From: Actinomycetes bacterium
Lineage (GTDB): Bacteria > Actinomycetota > Thermoleophilia > Gaiellales > Gaiellaceae
Assembly (NCBI GenBank): GCA_030624785.1
Contig: JAUXJK010000040.1
Span: 1-10,479 of the forward strand
Reading direction: 5' to 3'
DNA length: 10,479 nucleotides
Shown: in pieces, positions 1 to 6,980 of the stretch
Position numbering within the stretch: the first letter of the stretch is position 1
Layout: each line of letters starts with the position of its first letter
Notes under the pieces: generated by a model
Told to the model about the DNA's origin: nothing
What the model saw: only the letters and a program-made list of their open reading frames with translations
Databases searched by the model: none
Translations under genes and position numbers: made by a program

Positions 1-257
1 AGCGCGTCGAGTTCGGCAACGGTCGCTGCCTCGAGTGGTCCCGACCTGATCCCAGGTCTTGGGCCAAACTGGGCGTAGACCGAGTCCGTCTCTTGGGTCG
101 GTGCGGCCCGATCGGCAGAGCTCTGCACGGGGGGCAGCTGTGTTGCGGATGAGTCTGGAGGGGCTGCGGCGGATTGCTCCGCGTCGCTCGACGCGGTGTC
201 TCCACTGCACGCGCTCGCGGCGAGCACGACCACGAGCGCGACGGCTCGAATCTTCAT
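1..257 (-). CDS. Putative lipoprotein, N-terminal part (partial at window edge)
   Basis: The frame is open from an ATG at 257-255 to the left edge, giving 85 codons with no stop; the C-terminus lies outside the window. The start MKIRAVALVVVLAASACSG is a typical lipoprotein signal peptide: K2 and R4, a hydrophobic stretch at about 5-15, and a lipobox-like ASAC ending at Cys17, the predicted lipidated residue. The lipobox has Ala rather than the usual Leu at -3. After Cys17 comes a low-complexity linker rich in Ser, Ala, Pro, Asp and Gln (about 18-57), as expected for a tether between membrane and a folded domain not seen here. A GGAGGT abuts the ATG, which is tighter than usual; an in-frame TAG at 267-269 rules out an earlier start. 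No function can be assigned. It is transcribed divergently from ahcY with a 225-nt gap. Confidence 0.72.
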   Translation of the reverse strand, partial: MKIRAVALVVVLAASACSGDTASSDAEQSAAAPPDSSATQLPPVQSSADRAAPTQETDSVYAQFGPRPGIRSGPLEAATVAELDA

Positions 258-354
258 ACCTCCAAGCTAGCGCGGGTGAGCGCAAATGCCCATAGTTGTC
301 AGGAACCGTTAATTACCCTCCGCAGGGGTGATGTGGGCTCAAAAAACCTCGGGC

Positions 355-360
355 TATAGT
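355..360 (+). promoter_or_regulatory. Possible -10 element of the ahcY riboswitch transcript
   Basis: TATAGT at 355-360 matches five of six positions of the bacterial -10 consensus. It lies about 8 nt before the first paired base of the riboswitch (368), where a transcript carrying the whole aptamer would have to begin. No convincing -35 hexamer is visible 16-19 nt upstream, so the call rests on position and the -10 match alone. Confidence 0.4.
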
Positions 361-367
361 TCTTGCA

Positions 368-451
368 AGCCTCGAGGAGCGCTGCGACGGGGAGATACGA
401 ACCCGCCAGGCTCGAAGCTCCAGCTTCGGCTGGTCTGCAATAACGGTGCTC
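368..451 (+). promoter_or_regulatory. SAH riboswitch aptamer (ahcY motif)
   Basis: This region carries the signature of the S-adenosylhomocysteine riboswitch class: GAGGAGCGCTGC at 374-385, CCAGGCTCG at 406-414 and AACGGTGCTC at 442-451, directly upstream of ahcY as is usual for the class. P1 pairs 372-376 with 411-415 and resumes after one mismatch as 368-370 with 417-419. The P2 core pairs 388-391 (CGGG) with 402-405 (CCCG). The pseudoknot pairs 377-383 (GAGCGCT) with 445-451 (GGTGCTC), seven pairs including two G-U. An extra hairpin, CCAGC-TTCG-GCTGG at 420-433, sits between P1 and the pseudoknot strand and is capped by a stable UUCG tetraloop. Known members bind SAH while discriminating against SAM and raise expression of SAH-recycling genes. 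The family call is from recognition plus pairing worked out by hand. Confidence 0.93.
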
Positions 452-482
452 GCGAACTTCCTGAAGAGAAGGAGGGCGCGAG
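449..482 (+). promoter_or_regulatory. Riboswitch expression platform: Shine-Dalgarno-masking hairpin
   Basis: A lower stem pairs 449-454 (CTCGCG) with 477-482 (CGCGAG), six perfect pairs. An upper stem pairs 457-462 (CTTCCT) with 470-475 (AGGAGG), six pairs including one G-U, with a 7-nt loop at 463-469. The upper stem covers the core of the ahcY Shine-Dalgarno site (AAGGAGG, 469-475), 7 nt before the ATG at 483. Bases 449-451 also belong to the pseudoknot strand of the aptamer (445-451), so the two structures compete. Inference: SAH stabilises the pseudoknot, opens the hairpin, exposes the ribosome site and turns ahcY on at translation initiation. No U-tract follows, which argues against a transcription terminator. 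Confidence 0.8.
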
Positions 483-1901
483 ATGAGCGCCACGTCAATC
501 GAGCACAACACTGCTGACTACGTCGTCGCTGACCTCGGTCTGGCCGACTGGGGTCGCACCGAAATGAGCATCGCCGAGACCGAGATGCCTGGCCTGATGG
601 CAATCCGCAAGGAGCACGCCAGCTCTAAGCCGCTTGCCGGCGCGAGGATCGCTGGGTCGCTTCACATGACGATCCAGACCGCCGTTCTGATCGAGACGCT
701 TCAAGCCCTCGGCGCCGAGGTGCGTTGGGCGTCGTGCAACATCTTCTCGACCCAAGATCACGCCGCCGCGGCGATCGCTGTGGGTGGCACGCCGGTGTTC
801 GCTGTGAAGGGCGAGACGCTCGAGGACTACTGGGACTACACGAACCGCCTCTTCGAATGGCCCGATGGCCAGTATGCGAACATGATCCTCGACGACGGTG
901 GTGACGCAACACTGCTGCTCCACCTCGGCCCGCAGGCCGAGAGTGATCCGTCCGTCCTCGACAATCCTTCGAGCGAGGAGGAGGAGTATCTCTTCGCGTC
1001 GATCAAGGCGCAGCTCGCGAGCGATCCGACCTGGTACTCAACGCGCGCGGCTCAGATCAAGGGCGTGACCGAGGAGACAACGACGGGTGTCAAGCGACTC
1101 GCCGAGATGGCCAAGGAAGGTTCGCTGCTCTTCCCGGCCATCAACGTCAACGACTCTGTCACGAAGAGCAAGTTCGACAACCTGTACGGCTGCCGTGAAT
1201 CGCTGATCGACGCGATCAAGCGCGCGACCGACGTGATGATCGCGGGGAAGATCGCGGTTGTATGTGGCTACGGCGACGTCGGCAAGGGCTGCGCGCAGGC
1301 GCTTCGGGCTCTGTCAGCGCAGGTTTGGGTCACTGAGGTCGATCCGATCTGTGCGCTGCAGGCGGCGATGGAGGGCTACCGCGTCGTAACAATGGAACAC
1401 GCAGCCGACAAGGCCGACATCTTTGTCACTGCGACGGGCAATCGTGACGTCATCGTTCACGACCACATGATCGCGATGAAGAACGAAGCGATCGTGTGCA
1501 ACATCGGGCACTTCGACAATGAAATCGATATCGCTTCACTACGTGACTACGACTGGCAGAACATCAAGCCTCAGGTCGATCACATCGTCTTCCCTGACGG
1601 CAAACGGATCACGCTGCTGGCCGAAGGCCGTCTCGTCAATCTCGGCTGCGGCACCGGGCACCCGTCCTACGTCATGAGCTCGTCGTTCGCCAACCAGGTG
1701 ATTGCGCAGGTGGAGCTCTTTCAGAAGACCGAGGAGTATCCAGTCGGTGTGTACGTTCTGCCGAAGCATCTCGACGAGAAGGTGGCACGGCTTCAGCTTG
1801 AGAAGCTCGACGTAGAGCTCTCCGAGCTGAGTGACGAGCAGGCGCGCTACATCGGCGTCGACGTGAACGGGCCCTACAAGCCGGATGAGTACCGATACTA
1901 G
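483..1901 (+). CDS. ahcY: Adenosylhomocysteinase (S-adenosyl-L-homocysteine hydrolase)
   Basis: This cytosolic NAD-dependent enzyme splits S-adenosylhomocysteine reversibly into adenosine and homocysteine, relieving product inhibition of methyltransferases and feeding the methionine cycle. The 472-residue length suits the bacterial form, which carries an insertion of about 40 residues (here near 155-190). Substrate-domain motifs: LHMT with H61; CNIFSTQDHAAAAI at 85-98; DDGGDAT at 137-143; EETTTG at 197-202; NDSVTKSKFDN at 223-233, where K228 and D232 correspond to catalytic Lys186 and Asp190 of the human enzyme; and C237. The NAD-binding Rossmann motif is CGYGDVGKG at 261-269. GHFDNEID at 342-349 contains the His equivalent to human His301. 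The C-terminus KPDEYRY matches the conserved tail that reaches into the partner subunit's NAD site, so the protein looks complete. AAGGAGG at 469-475, 7 nt before ATG 483, fixes the start. Control is by the SAH riboswitch immediately upstream. Confidence 0.98.
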   Translation: MSATSIEHNTADYVVADLGLADWGRTEMSIAETEMPGLMAIRKEHASSKPLAGARIAGSLHMTIQTAVLIETLQALGAEVRWASCNIFSTQDHAAAAIAVGGTPVFAVKGETLEDYWDYTNRLFEWPDGQYANMILDDGGDATLLLHLGPQAESDPSVLDNPSSEEEEYLFASIKAQLASDPTWYSTRAAQIKGVTEETTTGVKRLAEMAKEGSLLFPAINVNDSVTKSKFDNLYGCRESLIDAIKRATDVMIAGKIAVVCGYGDVGKGCAQALRALSAQVWVTEVDPICALQAAMEGYRVVTMEHAADKADIFVTATGNRDVIVHDHMIAMKNEAIVCNIGHFDNEIDIASLRDYDWQNIKPQVDHIVFPDGKRITLLAEGRLVNLGCGTGHPSYVMSSSFANQVIAQVELFQKTEEYPVGVYVLPKHLDEKVARLQLEKLDVELSELSDEQARYIGVDVNGPYKPDEYRY

Positions 1902-1919
1902 GAACTACGAAGAAAGAAA

Positions 1920-1980
1920 TGCGGGGAGCGCGCGCAGACGGTGCCTGCGGCCGCACCATCCGCGACATGCACTCCCCGCA
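1920..1980. terminator. Large inverted repeat after ahcY (terminator-like)
   Basis: TGCGGGGAG at 1920-1928 pairs perfectly with CTCCCCGCA at 1972-1980. Inside the 43-nt loop a second hairpin is possible: GGTGC at 1940-1944 with GCACC at 1953-1957. The structure begins 18 nt after the ahcY stop, between convergent genes, a normal place for a terminator. No T-run follows on either strand, so it is not a classic intrinsic terminator; it may slow polymerase or protect the 3' end of the mRNA. Confidence 0.5.
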
Positions 1981-2010
1981 GCCGTGAGCATAGTCTGGTT
2001 CTGCGGGGCT

Positions 2011-2049
2011 CTGCGGGCGCCGAGCCCGTTTTCGCATCGGTGCCCGCAG
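2011..2049. terminator. 13-bp stem-loop between convergent genes (bidirectional terminator-like)
   Basis: Bases 2011-2023 (CTGCGGGCGCCGA) pair with 2037-2049 (TCGGTGCCCGCAG) along all 13 positions, with one G-T wobble, around a 13-nt loop. It lies 35 nt beyond the stop of the minus-strand FIST gene and 109 nt beyond the ahcY stop, so it could end transcripts from both sides. As with the neighbouring repeat, no T-tract flanks it. Confidence 0.55.
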
Positions 2050-2083
2050 TTCGCTGGCGCTTGAGCGGGATCGCAGCGCGACT

Positions 2084-3259
2084 CTAGGCGGTCGGTTCGA
2101 GAAAGATCGCGGTGGTTGCCGTGAAACCATGGAGGAAGTTTTTCGAGCCGACGGGACCGATTTCGCCGCCGCAGAACATGCCCGCCAAGGCGTCGACGGC
2201 GAGCGCGCCCGAGATCGCGCCGGCATCGTGGTCGGGTACACCAAACATGTTGCGACCGCGACCGTTGCACGTGAACAACACCGCGCCGCTGACGGCCCGA
2301 CCGTCTTGCGTTATCTGTGAGATCACCGCTTCCAGGTCGTCGCTTGCGGTCATTGCGTCTCTCACGTGGAAGCGGATCGTCTGACCGATGCGCACCGTTT
2401 CGCCAACCGCGATCGAGCCGCTGTCCTGGTCGACACCGAGCACTCCGCGCATGAGAAAGTCGCCCCGCTCGTAGTCGGGCTTGTTCTCGTCGATGACGAG
2501 GCCGGCAAGGATGCCCTGAGACGCCAGCTTCTGCTCACGCTCGTTGAGTGAGCCGAACTCGTCTTGTAGGCGGTCGAGCGCTCGCTCTCCCGCGAGCTCC
2601 TTGATCAGGTTGCTCTCCGCGTCAGTGATCACGGCCTCACGACCGATCGGCGCGCACCCCTGGGAGACGGCGACCGCGACGGTGACGTTTCTGAGGGCGA
2701 CGCCAACTGCTCCCTCGTGCTTCACGTCGTCGTCGAGGATCAACGCCTGGGTCTCTGGGCGTCCGGCACCCGTTGCGAGCCCTCCAACGATCGGGACTCC
2801 CGGGTGCTCGTCGTTCAGGAGCTGAAGTAGCCCATCAGCCGGGAAGGCGAATGGATCAGCAAGCATGAACGCAAGCTCGGCACCTGACAGGTCAGGGACG
2901 CCATCCGGGTCGATACCACCGTCTGGTGCGCTCGTCGCGTGGAACATATCGAGCTGGGTTCCAGGAAGGTGCGCTGCCCATGCCGAGATTGCGGGGCCAC
3001 GCTCGAGCTCTCGGTCGCCGCCGATGACGCCTTGAGACACACAGCCGAGCAGATGGCGCATCCCGATCTCTTCCTGCAGGATTGCCGCCGCTGCCGCGGT
3101 GCGTTCCAGGTGGTCGGGCGTCAGGAAGAGAAACGCGAGATCCGGGTTCGGGCCAAGATTGGCGCGAAGGTCGGCCGCGAGCGCGTAGGCGGCTTCCTCG
3201 GTGTCCTCAGCGGTGGAGAGTGACGAGAAGATCTGTTGGCGGCGACCTGCGTTGTTCAT
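2084..3259 (-). CDS. FIST-domain signal transduction protein (FIST N + FIST C)
   Basis: The 391-residue protein is built only of the paired FIST N and FIST C domains, a sensory module predicted to bind small ligands such as amino acids. FIST N spans roughly residues 25-220: GCVSQGVIGG at 72-81 and VGGLATG at 158-164 are glycine-rich turns typical of the fold. SQGCAPIG at 199-206 and the following ITDAESNLIKELAG segment are characteristic of the link to FIST C. FIST C spans about 225-385, with LFTCNGRG at 328-335 and GGEIGPVGSKNFLHGFTA at 364-381. There is no signal peptide or membrane segment, so it should be cytosolic. No kinase, cyclase or methyl-acceptor output domain is fused to it and no histidine kinase lies beside it, so its partner is unknown. 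The ATG overlaps the stop of the upstream dehydrogenase gene as ATGA, implying translational coupling; a GGAAGAG lies 5 nt before the start. Confidence 0.9.
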   Translation of the reverse strand: MNNAGRRQQIFSSLSTAEDTEEAAYALAADLRANLGPNPDLAFLFLTPDHLERTAAAAAILQEEIGMRHLLGCVSQGVIGGDRELERGPAISAWAAHLPGTQLDMFHATSAPDGGIDPDGVPDLSGAELAFMLADPFAFPADGLLQLLNDEHPGVPIVGGLATGAGRPETQALILDDDVKHEGAVGVALRNVTVAVAVSQGCAPIGREAVITDAESNLIKELAGERALDRLQDEFGSLNEREQKLASQGILAGLVIDENKPDYERGDFLMRGVLGVDQDSGSIAVGETVRIGQTIRFHVRDAMTASDDLEAVISQITQDGRAVSGAVLFTCNGRGRNMFGVPDHDAGAISGALAVDALAGMFCGGEIGPVGSKNFLHGFTATTAIFLEPTA

Positions 3260-4053
3260 GCCGACTCTTCCCGGTAGGCCTTCTCGCGTCGACGCGAAAA
3301 CCAGCCCAGGACACGAGCGAACGTGACGGGCATCACTCCGTAGAGCATGCCGGCCGGCGCGTAGAACTTCGGCACGAACATCTCGCGACGGTTTCGGCGA
3401 ACGATTCGGAGGATCGAATCTGCCACGTCGTCTTCGCTCAGGACCAAGCGCCGTCCGATCGGATCGTTCTGGAATCGGTCCTGTGGGAAGCCCTCCGTTT
3501 CAGCGAAACCGGGCTTCACTGCGTGCACGCGAATGCCTTTGGGCGCCAACTCTGACGCCATCGACCTCGAGAAGACGATCTGGGCATGTTTGGAGGCGGT
3601 GTAGGGGCCACCCGCGCCGCCCGCCAGAACACTGGCAACAGAGGCGATGCTAACCACGTGCGACGGAGCCCCTGCTTCGAGGAGCGGTACGAGGGCGAGG
3701 AGGACCCACACGTTTCCCAGGTAGTTGGTGTTCATGACCTGTTCGATGCGTTCCGGCTCGATTTCGAGGAATCCACCGCGCCCGGGCATGCCGGCGTTGT
3801 TTACGAGGAGGTGGACCGCGTCGTGGCGGGTCGCAATGCGTTCGGCCATTGCGAAGACGTCGTCGCGCTCGCTGACGTCGCACACCTCGATCTCTCCGCC
3901 GGTCTCGGCTGCGACCTCTTCGAGGCGATCACGTCGGCGCGCGACGAGCACGCAGTGCCAATCCTCCCGCGCCAGCTTTCGCGCGACCGCGGCGCCGAAG
4001 CCGCTCGAAGCACCGGTGACGATGGCTACTCGCTTGTTGGCTGTAGTTGACAT
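3256..4053 (-). CDS. Short-chain dehydrogenase/reductase (SDR family)
   Basis: A classical SDR of 265 residues from the ATG at 4053-4051. Cofactor site: TGASSGFG at 13-20. Core motifs: NNAG at 85-88, the structural Asn in MNTNYLG (N110), catalytic Ser138 in VVSIASVAS, and YTASK with Tyr151 and Lys155. PG at 181-182 closes the cofactor pocket. Two arginines follow the second strand (LVARRRDR, about 36-43), which suggests NADP(H) preference; this is inference. The substrate cannot be read from sequence. The C-terminal 40 residues have a hydrophobic stretch (about 229-252) followed by a strongly basic tail, so membrane association is possible. An in-frame TTG at 4059 would add two residues; the ATG is preferred. 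No Shine-Dalgarno site is visible. TACCAT at 4066-4061 sits 7 nt before the ATG and could drive a leaderless transcript. The stop overlaps the FIST start (ATGA). Confidence 0.92.
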   Translation of the reverse strand: MSTTANKRVAIVTGASSGFGAAVARKLAREDWHCVLVARRRDRLEEVAAETGGEIEVCDVSERDDVFAMAERIATRHDAVHLLVNNAGMPGRGGFLEIEPERIEQVMNTNYLGNVWVLLALVPLLEAGAPSHVVSIASVASVLAGGAGGPYTASKHAQIVFSRSMASELAPKGIRVHAVKPGFAETEGFPQDRFQNDPIGRRLVLSEDDVADSILRIVRRNRREMFVPKFYAPAGMLYGVMPVTFARVLGWFSRRREKAYREESA

Positions 4054-4060
4054 CTGCAAG

Positions 4061-4066
4061 ATGGTA
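4061..4066 (-). promoter_or_regulatory. Possible -10 element for a leaderless dehydrogenase transcript
   Basis: On the minus strand TACCAT matches TATAAT at four of six positions, including the key second A and last T. Seven bases separate it from the dehydrogenase ATG, the spacing at which transcription would begin at or within a base of the start codon. No Shine-Dalgarno site is present and the gap to the upstream deacetylase gene is 66 nt, enough for an internal promoter. No -35 hexamer stands out. Confidence 0.3.
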
Positions 4067-4119
4067 AGCGTTCAGCGCTGCACAAGAGCGGGGCGCCCGC
4101 CGCGAGCTAGCGGCATGGT

Positions 4120-5004
4120 CTAGGCCTGCGCAAAGTGTCCCAACGTTGCGAGATTGATCGCGACAGTGTCTTCGATGGGCTCGGCATACCCGCCAGCGAG
4201 TGCGACGACGACGGGCACACGCGAGTCGATCAGGGCCGAGCGCACGATCTCGTCACGTCGCGCAAGCCCCTTCTTTGTGAGGGAAAGTCGGCCCAGACGG
4301 TCGTGCTCGTACGGGTCGGCGCCAGCGAGGAAATAACAGATATCCGGCTGCGAGCGCTCGATCGCCAACGGCAGGAGACGTTCGAGTTCGGCGAGGTAGG
4401 CGGCGTCGCCCGTCCCGTTCGGAAGGTCAGACTCGAGGTCTCCGGGTACGCGCTGGAATGGATAGTTGCCAAACCCGTTGATCGAGAAGGTGAATGCCGA
4501 GTCGTCGCCGTCCAGCGCGAAATGGGTTCCGTCACCCTGATGGACATCGAGGTCGACGACAAGCGCGCGCACAATGGCGCCGGCTTGCTGCGCTGCTCGA
4601 ATCGCAACCACGACGTCGTTGTAGATACAGAAGCCGCGTCCCGAGTGGGGAAACGCGTGGTGCGTTCCGCCGCCAAGGTTTGCTGCCACGCCGTCGTTCA
4701 GCGCCGCGTCCGTTGCCATGATCGTTGCGCCGACCGAGCGACGCGCGCGCTCGATCAGCTCGGGCGACCAGGGTAGGCCGAGGGCAAGCACGTCACGACG
4801 GGCAATCTCGCCTGCGTCCATGGAAGCGACGTAGTTTGGCTCGTGCGCCAGCAGGAGCTCGTCGGTGGTGGCTGGGCGCGCGGTCTCGACGGTCATCTCA
4901 GGCACCCGCTGCGCGCCCTGCCGTACGAGACGGTACTTCCCCAGCGGAAACTTGTGCCCTGGCGGGAGCGGGTAGGTGTAGACGTCGTGTGCGTAGACGC
5001 GCAT
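4120..5004 (-). CDS. Histone deacetylase-family zinc amidohydrolase (class IV / HDAC11-like)
   Basis: The 294-residue protein is a single arginase-deacetylase fold domain. Catalytic residues are complete: His115-His116 in GGGTHHAFPHSG; Asp151, Asp153 and His155 in VVDLDVHQGDGT, where D153 and H155 are zinc ligands and D151 the charge-relay Asp; Asp230 in LAGADPYEHD as third zinc ligand; and Tyr273 in LAGGYAEP, the transition-state tyrosine. CIYND at 126-130 is another family motif. The short length and the HQGDGT form suggest the class IV (HDAC11-like) bacterial branch rather than acetylpolyamine amidohydrolases. Bacterial members may remove acetyl or longer acyl groups from lysines or small molecules; the substrate is unknown. 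No signal peptide is seen, so it should be cytosolic. Its ATG lies 2 nt after the protease stop codon, so the two are surely co-transcribed and probably coupled. The upstream GGA is only a weak ribosome site. Confidence 0.92.
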   Translation of the reverse strand: MRVYAHDVYTYPLPPGHKFPLGKYRLVRQGAQRVPEMTVETARPATTDELLLAHEPNYVASMDAGEIARRDVLALGLPWSPELIERARRSVGATIMATDAALNDGVAANLGGGTHHAFPHSGRGFCIYNDVVVAIRAAQQAGAIVRALVVDLDVHQGDGTHFALDGDDSAFTFSINGFGNYPFQRVPGDLESDLPNGTGDAAYLAELERLLPLAIERSQPDICYFLAGADPYEHDRLGRLSLTKKGLARRDEIVRSALIDSRVPVVVALAGGYAEPIEDTVAINLATLGHFAQA

Positions 5005-5006
5005 GT

Positions 5007-6980
5007 CTATCCAGTCGCTTTGCAGATTCGCACGTGGGCCACGCGTTGCTGTCTGCGACCGCCGAGATCGATCGCCTCCGCGAGGAGGCGTACGCGACCT
5101 TTTGCCGCGACGGGAACGTTCCAGGAGGTTTCGAAGAGGTCGCCAAAACGCGCCTTGCGGTCGAGTCCGACGGGCTTTCCTCCAGCCTTGAAGCGGACGG
5201 CCCGTATTCGTGAGGGTCCTGCGGCGCTCACCGTGAAGTCGACACGTCCACCAGCCGGAACACAGCGCGTGCCTGTGGGAAGGAGCCAGCTGACGTGCTG
5301 ACTCGACTCGTCGACTCGGATGTGGGTGACGAGCCGCGTGGAGTTCTTCAACAGGCCCGCGTCAGCTGCATAGACATTCTTCGCTTCCTGGTGATCGCTC
5401 GCGCGGATCACGATTCGGCTACGACCGCGAGGAAGCCGAGGGAGCGCCCGCGGAATGCGAAACAGCGCGACGCCAGTCTCGTAGTCGTACTGCGATGCCG
5501 CGAGCTCGAAGTTGCTGTAGGTAAGCGTGAGAGTGAGAGGGTCGACGCCCGACTTGGCATCGAGCGCGCGAACCACAACCGTGCCTCGACCTCGAGCAAG
5601 ACGCCTCGTCAGCAGCTCGAGCCTGGGCGGTTGGAGGTCGTTCACCCACCGCTTGATCCGGTAGGAACCGGCAAGGCTCCTTCGAGTGGAGCTGTCGACG
5701 CCCGAGTCGACCACCACCCAGTAGCGTCCAGCCTTCGGGAACAGGACGGCGGCCGCCCCGTCTCGTTGCCCGCGCGTTGCCAGCACTCCGTTTGCCGTCA
5801 CCGGCGTGGCGGCGAGCCCGAGTACCGCGTTCTCGTCTGGTGCTGACAGGATGAATGGATCAACCTTGACGCCGGGCCCGTCAGGGATAACGGCCACACC
5901 TGCGTTGATCGCTGCTCGAGGCAGATCAAACCGGAAGACCGTTTCGCCGCCGGTTTCGTTCATCGGTTGTGCATCTGGTGAGGAAGGAGGGCCGAACGGT
6001 GCGCTCGGAAATCGATACTGCTCGACCACGGAGGCTGAGTCTGCCGTCGATCCACGTCCGTGGGCGCGAAGTGTTGTGATGCTCAACGACGCAAGCAGCG
6101 GATTGGTGACGAACGCGTAGAAGGGCACGCTGCGCTCGACTGCGCCACGAGCAAGTCGAAGTCGCCCTTCGACCGCGCCGCTAGGTGTACCGGCGGGCGC
6201 AGCGATTGTGAGCGAGATCTCGGTGATACTGCCAGCTGTCAGCGTCAGCGTGGGTGTCGCCTCGACCAACACGCCGGTCGGCCGCTCTATCACCTCGGCC
6301 TGCACAGTCCAGTCTCCCTCGCCGCCACTTGCGTTACTGACTTGTATGAGGCCCGTCGACGTTGCGCCGCGTGTGGCTCCTACCTTGAGGTCGCCAAGAG
6401 ACATGCTTGCTGGGAGCGTGAACAAAAGTGGATTCGCCGCCTCGGCAACCGTTACGAGGCCCGCACCACCCAAGGTCGGCGGGGCCGGGACGAGACGCTG
6501 GGTGTCCTTCCACGTCGCGGTGGCTGTGGACATCAGCGTCGATTTCAGCTGCCACGGTTCCCATTCGGGGTGCTTTTCGAGCAGGAGAGCGGCGGCGCCG
6601 GACACGTGGGGAGCAGCCATGCTCGTACCCGCCAGCGTGGCGAATGACGAGCCGGTTTGCGCGGCGTTTGCGGCCGACAGGATGCTCACGCCCGGCGCCG
6701 AGATGTCCGGTTTCAGCTGGTGACCAAATGCAGTTGGTCCAACACTCGAGAAGGCGGCCACCACCCCTTGCCGTTCGAGGACGAGCGCCGCTGGGCCACG
6801 GCCGAGGCGGGCTGCGAGCGCGCCGCCGTTGCTCAGCGCGTAGTCGATCAAACGGCGACCGTCGAGGTCGGAGAGAATCAGGGTTGGGAGTGTCGCTGCG
6901 ATGGGAAGAGAGGCTGGCTCGCCCGCGCGGTTGTCGATGAGCGCGACCCCAATCGCTCCGGCACGGCGTGCTCGTTCCAC
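5007..6980 (-). CDS. C-terminal half of the interrupted S8 protease (catalytic Ser, Fn3-like and Ig-like domains)
   Basis: The frame reopens directly after the TAG with a GTG at 6980-6978 and runs 657 residues. Residues 1-70 finish the PA domain. AFSSVGP at 76-82, KPDISAPGVSI at 90-100 and GTSMAAPHVSGAAALL at 118-133 are classic subtilase blocks; Ser120 (residue 604 of the full frame) is the nucleophile. About 190-290 resembles the Fn3-like domain found after S8 domains (SLGDLKVG, then alternating beta strands ending PFYAFVTN). A domain of unknown type follows at about 295-450. About 455-560 and 570-655 look like bacterial Ig-like folds, starting at NDLQPPRLELL and PAGGRVDFTV. It lacks a signal peptide and the Asp and His of the triad, so reinitiation at the GTG would yield an inactive cytosolic fragment. 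No good Shine-Dalgarno site precedes it. Its stop is 2 nt from the deacetylase start. Confidence 0.8.
   Translation of the reverse strand: MERARRAGAIGVALIDNRAGEPASLPIAATLPTLILSDLDGRRLIDYALSNGGALAARLGRGPAALVLERQGVVAAFSSVGPTAFGHQLKPDISAPGVSILSAANAAQTGSSFATLAGTSMAAPHVSGAAALLLEKHPEWEPWQLKSTLMSTATATWKDTQRLVPAPPTLGGAGLVTVAEAANPLLFTLPASMSLGDLKVGATRGATSTGLIQVSNASGGEGDWTVQAEVIERPTGVLVEATPTLTLTAGSITEISLTIAAPAGTPSGAVEGRLRLARGAVERSVPFYAFVTNPLLASLSITTLRAHGRGSTADSASVVEQYRFPSAPFGPPSSPDAQPMNETGGETVFRFDLPRAAINAGVAVIPDGPGVKVDPFILSAPDENAVLGLAATPVTANGVLATRGQRDGAAAVLFPKAGRYWVVVDSGVDSSTRRSLAGSYRIKRWVNDLQPPRLELLTRRLARGRGTVVVRALDAKSGVDPLTLTLTYSNFELAASQYDYETGVALFRIPRALPRLPRGRSRIVIRASDHQEAKNVYAADAGLLKNSTRLVTHIRVDESSQHVSWLLPTGTRCVPAGGRVDFTVSAAGPSRIRAVRFKAGGKPVGLDRKARFGDLFETSWNVPVAAKGRVRLLAEAIDLGGRRQQRVAHVRICKATG

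Noticed and set aside
316..327. Small hairpin CCCT-CCGC-AGGG in the lipoprotein-ahcY spacer as an operator
   Set aside because: Only four pairs and no second copy; not distinguishable from chance.
1672..2244. Minus-strand open frame of 190 codons spanning the ahcY 3' end and the convergent spacer
   Set aside because: It overlaps two well-supported genes, and its Arg/Ser/Pro-rich translation matches nothing recognisable. The spacer is better explained by inverted repeats.
4057..4059. TTG at 4059 as the dehydrogenase start
   Set aside because: It adds only two residues before an ATG, has no ribosome site, and the Rossmann fold begins normally after ATG 4053.
4099..4114. Hairpin GCCGC-loop-GCGGC between the deacetylase and dehydrogenase genes as a terminator
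   Set aside because: The stem is only five pairs with no T-run, and such short GC inverted repeats are frequent by chance in this DNA.
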